This document shows positions 1-4,749 of a stretch of DNA of 5,600 bases, piece after piece; the stretch's first letter is position 1; the number at the start of each line of letters is the position of its first letter. Source of the DNA: Opitutia bacterium UBA957. GTDB taxonomy: Bacteria > Verrucomicrobiota > Verrucomicrobiia > Opitutales > UBA953. The DNA lies in contig DBCN01000068.1 of NCBI GenBank assembly GCA_002293065.1, forward strand, positions 1-5,600. The letters are read 5' to 3'. A model generated the notes under the pieces. The model was not told where the DNA came from. It saw nothing but the letters and a program-made list of their open reading frames with translations, and searched no databases. The translations under genes and the position numbers were made by a program.

Positions 1-32
1 TCAGGGGGTGTGGGGTCCTGGGGATTGGACAT
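1..32 (-). CDS. Possible start of a divergent gene, cut by the window edge
   Basis: On the minus strand an ATG at 32-30 opens a frame that stays open for ten codons to the window edge and reads MSNPQDPTPP. This polar, proline-rich N-terminus is typical of a real protein start, and an AGGG lies eight bases upstream of the ATG on that strand, a good ribosome-binding-site position. A second in-frame ATG sits two codons earlier at 38-36. Nothing about function can be said from ten residues. The alternative is that these bases are non-coding, since a short open frame in GC-rich DNA is weak evidence. If real, the gene diverges from tdh and shares its upstream region. Confidence 0.33.
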   Translation of the reverse strand, partial: MSNPQDPTPP

Positions 33-159
33 GAGCATAACCCTGTCGATTTGACCGAGCCCGCTCAACAAAAAATCACCTAAAATAGGGCATTTCCTTT
101 CCACCTCCAGCCGCGCCCCTTACCATCATCCACAACTAAACGACCGACCACGATTTTTG
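33..159. promoter_or_regulatory. Upstream region of tdh with possible promoter
   Basis: This stretch of about 127 bases precedes the tdh ATG and is visibly richer in A and T than the genes. On the plus strand it holds TAAAAT at 81-86, close to a sigma70-type -10 box, which would give a leader of roughly 65-70 bases. A TTGACC at 51-56 resembles a -35 box, but its 24-base distance from TAAAAT is too long for a standard promoter, so the pair should not be taken as one. TAAAAT sits inside CCTAAAATAGG (79-89), a 4-base inverted repeat with a 3-base centre. No riboswitch, terminator or clear operator was recognised. The region may also carry the promoter of a divergent gene to the left. Confidence 0.3.
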
Positions 160-1191
160 ATGAAAGCTTTAACAAAAAAAGAGGGCCGCGAAGGCCTGTG
201 GTTGGCCGACGTCCCCGCGCCGACCATCGGCGAGCGCGACGTCCTCATTCGCATCCGCAAGGCCGCGATTTGCGGGACCGACGTGCATATCTGGAAGTGG
301 GATGAATGGGCGGCGAAAACCGTCCCGCTGGGCCTGACCGTCGGGCATGAATACGTCGGCGTCGTCGAGGACTTCGGCCGCGAAGTCACGCACCTGCGCA
401 AAGGCCAGCGGGTTTCGGGCGAAGGCCACATCGTTTGCGGCCATTGCCGCAATTGTCGCGCCGGCCGCCGTCACCTCTGCGCGAACACCTTGGGCGTGGG
501 GATTCACCGCCCCGGTGCCTTCGCCGAGCTGCTGTCCTTGCCGATGGAGAACGTCGTGCCCGTGCCCGACGAAATCCCCGACGACGTCGCGGCCATTTTC
601 GACCCCTTGGGCAATGCCGTGCACACGGCGCTGTCCTTCGACCTCGTCGGCGAAGACGTGCTCATCACCGGCGCGGGCCCCATCGGCATCATGTCCATCG
701 CGATCGCCAAGGCCGCCGGGGCGCGCAAGATCATCATCACCGACGTGAACCCCTGGCGGCTGGAACTCGCCCGCAAGCTTGGGCCGACCCGGGCGGTCGA
801 CGTCTCCCAGGAAAACCTCCAGGACGTGCAGCGCGAACTGGGCATGACGGAAGGCTTCGACGTGGCCTTTGAGATGTCGGGCAATGCCCGCGCGCTCGAC
901 CAGATTCTCGACAACATGGCGTGCGGTGGCCGCATCGCGTTGCTCGGCATCATTCCGGGCAAGGCGGCCATCGATTGGAACAAGGTCATCTTCCGCGGCC
1001 TTCATATCAAGGGCATCTATGGCCGCGAGATGTACGAGACCTGGTATAAGATGATCGCGTTGCTGCAGTCCGGCATGGACGTCACGCCCGCGATCACCCA
1101 TCGCCTCGCGGCCCGCGATTTCCGGCAAGGGTTCGAGGCCATGTTGTCTGGACAATCCGGCAAGGTCGTCCTCGATTGGACGCAAATCTAA
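160..1191 (+). CDS. tdh: L-threonine 3-dehydrogenase
   Basis: Zinc-dependent medium-chain dehydrogenase, 343 residues against 341 in E. coli Tdh, which it resembles along its whole length from MKAL to the C-terminal GQSGKV. It oxidises L-threonine with NAD+ to 2-amino-3-ketobutyrate in the cytoplasm, the first step of threonine conversion to glycine. Visible motifs are the catalytic zinc ligands Cys38 (AICGTD) and His63-Glu64 (VGHEYVG), the substrate-pocket segment SGEGH ending at His90, the structural zinc cysteines 93, 96, 99 and 107, the Rossmann motif GAGPIG at 171-176, and Asp195 (ITDVN), as expected for NAD rather than NADP. The ATG at 160 is chosen because it matches the E. coli N-terminus; a TTG directly before it would add only one residue. 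There is no Shine-Dalgarno site, but the first codons are A-rich. The downstream kbl confirms the role. Confidence 0.97.
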   Translation: MKALTKKEGREGLWLADVPAPTIGERDVLIRIRKAAICGTDVHIWKWDEWAAKTVPLGLTVGHEYVGVVEDFGREVTHLRKGQRVSGEGHIVCGHCRNCRAGRRHLCANTLGVGIHRPGAFAELLSLPMENVVPVPDEIPDDVAAIFDPLGNAVHTALSFDLVGEDVLITGAGPIGIMSIAIAKAAGARKIIITDVNPWRLELARKLGPTRAVDVSQENLQDVQRELGMTEGFDVAFEMSGNARALDQILDNMACGGRIALLGIIPGKAAIDWNKVIFRGLHIKGIYGREMYETWYKMIALLQSGMDVTPAITHRLAARDFRQGFEAMLSGQSGKVVLDWTQI

Positions 1192-1196
1192 CGTCC

Positions 1197-2381
1197 ATGT
1201 ACGGTCCCCTTCAGGGCATCCTCGCCCAGCGTCTCACCGATGTCCGCGCCAGCGGCCTCTTCAAGCAGGAGCGGCTCATCGACTCCGCCCAGGGCACGCG
1301 CGTCCGGCTCAAGGATGGCCGCGAAGTCCTCAACCTGTGCGCGAACAACTACCTCGGCCTGGCCGATCATCCGAAGGTGAAGGCCGCCGCGGCCGCCGCC
1401 TTGGAGCGCTGGGGTTACGGGGTGGCTTCGGTTCGCTTCATCTGCGGCACGCAGACCCTGCACCGTGAGCTGGAGGAGGCCATCAGCGCGTTCCTCGGCA
1501 CGGAAGACACGATTCTCTATTCGTCTTGCTGGGATGCCAACGGCGGGCTCTTCGAGACGATCCTGGGGCCGGAGGATGCGGTCATCTCCGATGCCTTGAA
1601 CCACGCGTCGATCATCGACGGCATCCGCCTCTGCAAGGCCCAGCGCTTCCGCTACACCACGAACGACTTGGCCGACCTCGAGGCCAAGCTCATCGAAGCC
1701 AAGGGGGCGCGCGTGAAGCTCATCGCCACCGACGGGGTTTTCTCGATGGACGGCTTCATCGCGCCGCTGAAGGAAATCTGCGACCTCGCCGATAAACATG
1801 GGGCGGTCGTCATGATGGATGACTCGCATGGCGTGGGCTTCCTTGGCCAGACCGGCCGCGGCACGCATGAATACCGTGGCTGCCAAGGTCGCGTGGACAT
1901 CATCACCGGGACCTTGGGCAAGGCCTTGGGCGGCGCGAGCGGCGGTTACACCTCCGGCCGCAAGGAAGTCATCGATATCCTCCGCCAGCAGAGCCGTCCC
2001 TACCTCTTCTCCAACTCGCTCGCCCCGACCATCGCCGCGACCACGCTGGCCATCCTCCAGCTGCTGAACGAGTCCACCGCATTGCGCGACCAACTCATGG
2101 CCAATGCGGCCTATTGGCGGAAGGGCCTGACCGAGCTCGGTTTCACGCTCCCGCCTGGCGAGCACCCGATCGTCCCCGTCATGCTCGGCGACGCGGTCCT
2201 GGCGCAGAAGTTCGCCGCGGCGTTGCTGGAGCACGGCGTCTATGCGGTCGGCTTCTTCTTCCCGGTCGTGGCCCACGGCAAGGCCCGCATCCGCACGCAG
2301 ATGTCGGCCGCGCATTCGCGGGCCGAACTGGATCAGGCCTTGGCCGCCTTCGCCGCCGCCAAGCGCGCCTGTGGCGCATGA
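1197..2381 (+). CDS. kbl: 2-amino-3-ketobutyrate CoA ligase (glycine C-acetyltransferase)
   Basis: PLP-dependent alpha-oxoamine synthase (fold type I aminotransferase family), 394 residues against 398 in E. coli Kbl. It cleaves 2-amino-3-ketobutyrate with CoA to give glycine and acetyl-CoA, the second step after Tdh; the unstable intermediate explains the tight gene pairing. Seen in the sequence: NLCANNYLGLADHP (46-59), ASVRFICGT (77-85), YSSCWDANGG (108-117), the PLP-stacking His136 in LNHASIIDG, the cofactor-binding DDSHGVGF (208-215), and the Schiff-base Lys242 in GTLGKALGGASGGYT. The C-terminal part carries RIRTQMSAAH, as in the E. coli enzyme. The ATG at 1197 fits the family length and lies 5 bases after the tdh stop; an in-frame TTG at 1176 would overlap tdh and is less likely. 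No Shine-Dalgarno site is visible, so translational coupling to tdh is plausible. Confidence 0.97.
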   Translation: MYGPLQGILAQRLTDVRASGLFKQERLIDSAQGTRVRLKDGREVLNLCANNYLGLADHPKVKAAAAAALERWGYGVASVRFICGTQTLHRELEEAISAFLGTEDTILYSSCWDANGGLFETILGPEDAVISDALNHASIIDGIRLCKAQRFRYTTNDLADLEAKLIEAKGARVKLIATDGVFSMDGFIAPLKEICDLADKHGAVVMMDDSHGVGFLGQTGRGTHEYRGCQGRVDIITGTLGKALGGASGGYTSGRKEVIDILRQQSRPYLFSNSLAPTIAATTLAILQLLNESTALRDQLMANAAYWRKGLTELGFTLPPGEHPIVPVMLGDAVLAQKFAAALLEHGVYAVGFFFPVVAHGKARIRTQMSAAHSRAELDQALAAFAAAKRACGA

Positions 2382-2421
2382 GGGGCTTGCAGGTTCCGCG
2401 GAGTTCGTTAGCGCTGTAACC

Positions 2422-2625
2422 ATGCCCGATCGCCAACAAGACCTCGAAGAGAAGCTGGCCTTCCTGCAGCGGCACATCGAACAGCAGGATCGCGCCTTCC
2501 TGGAGCTCTCCAAGGAAGTCTCGGCTTTGGCCGCGCGGCTCGCCCGGACCGAGGCGAAAGTCACCGCGCAGGCGAGCGACGCGGAGTCGGGTCCGCCGGC
2601 CGACGAACGCCCGCCGCACTGGTAA
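2422..2625 (+). CDS. slyX: SlyX family small coiled-coil protein
   Basis: A 67-residue protein. Residues 5-50 are a charged heptad-like helix (DLEEKLAFLQRHIEQQ, then ELSKEVSALAARLARTEAKV) expected to form a coiled coil. A short polar linker follows, and the C-terminus is RPPHW. E. coli SlyX has 72 residues with the same layout and ends in PPPHY, so the C-terminal PPH-aromatic signature and the length together support the family. The molecular function of SlyX is not established; the name comes from its location beside slyD in E. coli. The ATG at 2422 is 40 bases after kbl, and the stop is 4 bases before the SRAP gene. The frame is open further upstream inside kbl, but that part would be a shadow of kbl. 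A GGAG at 2400-2403 is too far from the ATG to be a normal ribosome-binding site. Confidence 0.8.
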   Translation: MPDRQQDLEEKLAFLQRHIEQQDRAFLELSKEVSALAARLARTEAKVTAQASDAESGPPADERPPHW

Positions 2626-2629
2626 GTCG

Positions 2630-3334
2630 ATGTGCGGCCGTGTGACGCAATTCTCGCGCTGGGAGGAAATCGTGCGCAGCCTAGGGGCGCCCGTGGTCTC
2701 GGTACCGCCGCGTTATAATGTTTCGCCCGGGACGCCTCTGCTGAGCCTACGGCGGGAGCAAGGACGCTTGTTGACGGAGCCCCTCTTCTGGGGCTTCACG
2801 CCTGCTTGGGCCGCCCCGGAGGCGGGAGACGCGGGGCACGCGAACGCCCGGGTCGAGGGCATCTTCGAAAAGCCCACCTTCCGTGACGCCGCCCGCCTGC
2901 GGCGCTGCCTGGTGCCGGTGGATGGTTATTATGAATGGAAGACCGAGGGCCGCATGAAGCTCCCCTATTACTTCCGCGCGGCCGACGGAGGGCCCTTGGC
3001 CTTCGCCGGACTCTGGTCCCTGCAGGTCGTCCCCGACGGACCGCCTCGGCGGTCGTTATGCCTGCTCACGGTCGCGCCGAATCGTGAGGCCGGCGAAGTA
3101 CACTCGCGGATGCCGGTGCTCTTGCCGCCCGAAAAGCGGAACGATTGGTTGTCCGAGCGCGCCCTCGATCCGGAAGCCTTCGCCGCCTTCGCCGTGACGG
3201 CGCCCGACCGGACCCTCGCGATGCAGCGGGTCTCCGCGGATGTGAATCGGGTCAGCGTCGACGCGCCGCACCTGGTCGAGCCCCTCCGCGGGGCGACGGA
3301 TCAGCCGGACTTCTTGGGGGATTTACTTGGCTGA
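2630..3334 (+). CDS. SRAP domain protein, YedK/HMCES-type abasic-site crosslinker
   Basis: A 234-residue SRAP (SOS response-associated peptidase) protein, a typical full length for the family (E. coli YedK is about 222). Known members bind abasic sites in single-stranded DNA and form a thiazolidine crosslink through Cys2 once the initiator methionine is removed, shielding the lesion. All key elements are present: MCGR at the start with Cys2, RYNVSPGT (29-35 region), the FWGFTPAW strand (53-60), NARVEG with Asn72 and Arg74, the acidic Glu102 in GYYEWK, and the active-site His158 in VHSRMPVLL. The start is fixed by the need for Cys at position 2. It lies 4 bases after slyX, with no clear Shine-Dalgarno site, suggesting coupling. 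No LexA-like operator was recognised just upstream. Family assignment is firm; the in vivo role here is inferred. Confidence 0.95.
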   Translation: MCGRVTQFSRWEEIVRSLGAPVVSVPPRYNVSPGTPLLSLRREQGRLLTEPLFWGFTPAWAAPEAGDAGHANARVEGIFEKPTFRDAARLRRCLVPVDGYYEWKTEGRMKLPYYFRAADGGPLAFAGLWSLQVVPDGPPRRSLCLLTVAPNREAGEVHSRMPVLLPPEKRNDWLSERALDPEAFAAFAVTAPDRTLAMQRVSADVNRVSVDAPHLVEPLRGATDQPDFLGDLLG

Positions 3335-3365
3335 CTTCAAGAATCTAGATACATACTTTTCTCGG
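3335..3365 (+). promoter_or_regulatory. AT-rich gap before the cupin gene, possible weak internal promoter
   Basis: The short gap between the SRAP stop and the cupin ATG is strikingly AT-rich compared with the genes on both sides (for example AATCTAGATACATACTTTT). Read as codons of the cupin frame (3327-3365), only about 6 of 13 third positions are G or C, unlike the surrounding coding DNA, so it looks non-coding. Weak -10-like hexamers occur (TACATA at 3350-3355, CATACT at 3352-3357); a TTGGCT lies 17 bases upstream of the first, at 3327-3332. The matches are poor and a promoter is only a possibility. Confidence 0.22.
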
Positions 3366-3767
3366 ATGTCTTCGCCCCTGCAGTCGCCCAAAATCGTCCT
3401 CAAGCCCTGGGGCCGCGAAATCTGGTATGCCGACCAAGCGGCCTATGCGGGGAAGATCCTCGAAGTCACCGCCGGGAAGCGCCTGAGCTTGCAGTACCAC
3501 GAACGTAAAACCGAGACGCTTTACCTCCTCTCCGGTCGGGTGTTGGTGACTTACCTTCCAGTGGTTGCGGGCGAGGCGCCCACCGCGGCGAAGGTGTCGA
3601 CGGAACATGAGCATGTGTGGGAGGCCGGCCAGGCCTTGCATATCCCCGTTCGTACCATTCACCGCTTCGCGGCGGTCACGGATGCGGTCTTGTTGGAAGT
3701 GTCCACGCCGGACCTGACGGATGTCGTCCGCCTGCAGGATGACTTTGCTCGACCTGCGCGGGATTAA
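3366..3767 (+). CDS. Small phosphomannose isomerase-like cupin protein
   Basis: A 133-residue single-domain cupin. It has the KPWGRE motif (13-18) and the overall pattern of the cupin domain found at the C-terminus of bifunctional mannose-1-phosphate guanylyltransferase/mannose-6-phosphate isomerase (type II) proteins, including the closing DVVRLQDDFAR. Cupin motif 1 is QYHERKTETLYLLSG, with His45 and Glu50 as likely metal ligands; motif 2 is GQALHIPVRTIHRF, with His99. The usual second histidine of the HxH pair is Arg47. It probably isomerises or binds a sugar phosphate in the cytoplasm, but the substrate is not readable. Start choice: ATG 3366 is preferred because the preceding codons look non-coding. 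A TTG at 3327, 6 bases after GGGGG, would add 13 residues and overlap the SRAP gene by 8 bases. It lies 16 bases before a ROK kinase gene. Confidence 0.8.
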   Translation: MSSPLQSPKIVLKPWGREIWYADQAAYAGKILEVTAGKRLSLQYHERKTETLYLLSGRVLVTYLPVVAGEAPTAAKVSTEHEHVWEAGQALHIPVRTIHRFAAVTDAVLLEVSTPDLTDVVRLQDDFARPARD

Positions 3768-3769
3768 GC

Positions 3770-3781
3770 CCCTAATTAGGG
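3770..3781. repeat. Perfect 12-base palindrome between cupin and ROK genes
   Basis: CCCTAATTAGGG is a perfect inverted repeat occupying most of the 16-base gap between the cupin stop and the ROK ATG. The next pair outward mismatches, and the one after it (G3768 with C3783) matches again. It could be a small operator, could form a short hairpin masking the ROK start, or could be chance. There is no T-run after it, so it is not a standard terminator. Confidence 0.5.
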
Positions 3782-3783
3782 CC

Positions 3784-4746
3784 ATGCGTAAAGTCCTGGC
3801 TTTCGACCTCGGTGGCACGAAGTTCGCCTTCGGCGTGGTCGCCGAAGATGGCACGGTCCTCGGCTCCGGCCGCGTCGAGACCTTGGCCGAAAAAGGGGCC
3901 GCCCAAGCGGTCGCGCGCGTCGCCGCCGCCGCCCACCAGCTCTTGGCCGACCTCAAGCTGCAGCCTTCCGACCTGTGCGCCATCGGCATCGCTTCGCCGG
4001 GCCCCTTGGACACCGTCCGTGGTTGCGTGGATGGCTCGCCCAACCTGCCCGGTTGGACCGGCTACCCCATCGAAGGCGAACTGAGCAAGTCCTTCGGCGG
4101 CCTCCCTGCACGCATCGACAATGACTGTAACGCGGCGGCTTTGGGTGAGTACCTCTTCGGCGCCGGCAAGGGCAAGAAGAACGTCGTTTATATCACCATC
4201 TCCACCGGAATCGGTGGCGGGGCCGTCATCGATGGACGCCTCATGCGCGGCGCCAACGGCAACGCCGCCGAACTGGGACACATTCCGCTGACCATGGATG
4301 GCCCGCGCTGCGGTTGCGGTAACCATGGTTGCTGGGAGGCCTACGCCTCTGGCACCGCTATCGCCCGCCGGACGCGCGAAGCGCTTTCGGCTGGCCGCGC
4401 TTCGAGCATCACGGGTTTCGCCGGTAGCATCGAGCAAGTCACGACGCACCACCTCTTCCAGGCGCTGACGCAGAAAGACCCGCTGGCCATGGAAATCTGG
4501 GATCAGTCTATCGACTACCTCGGCCGTGGCCTCGGGGCCGTCATCAATACTTTCAACCCAGACGTCATCGTGGTCGGTGGCGGTGTCACCGCCGCGGGCG
4601 ACGCGCTCTTTGTCCCCATGCGCGCCAAGGCCAACAGCTACGCCTTCCCGCGTCTCGCCGCGGTCTGCACCATCGTCCCGGCCGCGCTGGGCGGGAATGT
4701 CGGCGTGGTCGGTGCCGCCGCCTGCGCTTTCGAGGCTGCCGTCTAA
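3784..4746 (+). CDS. ROK family sugar kinase (glucokinase-like)
   Basis: A 320-residue ROK-family kinase, the usual length for single-domain members without the DNA-binding domain of ROK repressors. It should phosphorylate a hexose or amino sugar with ATP in the cytoplasm; glucose is a reasonable guess, but fructose, N-acetylglucosamine or N-acetylmannosamine cannot be excluded. Visible features are the N-terminal phosphate-binding DLGGTK (8-13), IASPGPLD (69-76), IDNDCNAAALGE with the expected catalytic Asp114, the ISTGIGGG loop (139-146), Glu163 and His166 in AELGH, and the zinc motif CGCGNHGCWE with Cys176, Cys178 and Cys183. A C-terminal ATPase segment NPDVIVVGGGV (258-268) completes the fold. 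ATG 3784 places DLGGTK at the usual distance from the N-terminus; the frame is open further upstream but overlaps the cupin gene. An AGGG lies only two bases before the ATG, too close for a normal ribosome-binding site. Confidence 0.93.
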   Translation: MRKVLAFDLGGTKFAFGVVAEDGTVLGSGRVETLAEKGAAQAVARVAAAAHQLLADLKLQPSDLCAIGIASPGPLDTVRGCVDGSPNLPGWTGYPIEGELSKSFGGLPARIDNDCNAAALGEYLFGAGKGKKNVVYITISTGIGGGAVIDGRLMRGANGNAAELGHIPLTMDGPRCGCGNHGCWEAYASGTAIARRTREALSAGRASSITGFAGSIEQVTTHHLFQALTQKDPLAMEIWDQSIDYLGRGLGAVINTFNPDVIVVGGGVTAAGDALFVPMRAKANSYAFPRLAAVCTIVPAALGGNVGVVGAAACAFEAAV

Positions 4747-4749
4747 TTC

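Noticed and set aside
51..86. TTGACC plus TAAAAT as a complete sigma70 promoter
   Set aside because: The spacing of 24 bases is well outside the usual 16-18; only the TAAAAT element is kept, with low confidence.
87..120. AGGG...CCCT pairing upstream of tdh as a hairpin
   Set aside because: The 4-base stem would close a loop of more than 20 bases; it is unlikely to be stable and nothing else supports it.
169..1185. Minus-strand open frame (338 codons) opposite tdh
   Set aside because: It lies wholly inside tdh, which is conserved along its whole length; antisense frames of this length are common in GC-rich coding DNA.
1176..1196. Earlier TTG start for kbl overlapping the tdh end
   Set aside because: It would add seven residues not needed for the family length, and the ATG at 1197 matches the E. 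coli Kbl start region.
2396..2420. Inverted repeats between kbl and slyX (CCGCGG and GTTA...TAAC) as a terminator
   Set aside because: The stems are only about 3-4 bases and no T-run follows, so they do not support a terminator or a clear regulatory site.
1188..2564. Long minus-strand open frame (458 codons) opposite kbl and slyX
   Set aside because: It mirrors the codon pattern of the plus-strand genes, is rich in Arg/Gly/Ala/Asp as antisense frames of GC-rich genes are, and the plus strand encodes an unmistakable Kbl.
3784..4746. ROK gene as a transcriptional repressor (NagC/Mlc type)
   Set aside because: The protein starts directly with the DLGGTK kinase motif and has no N-terminal helix-turn-helix domain, so it is read as a kinase.
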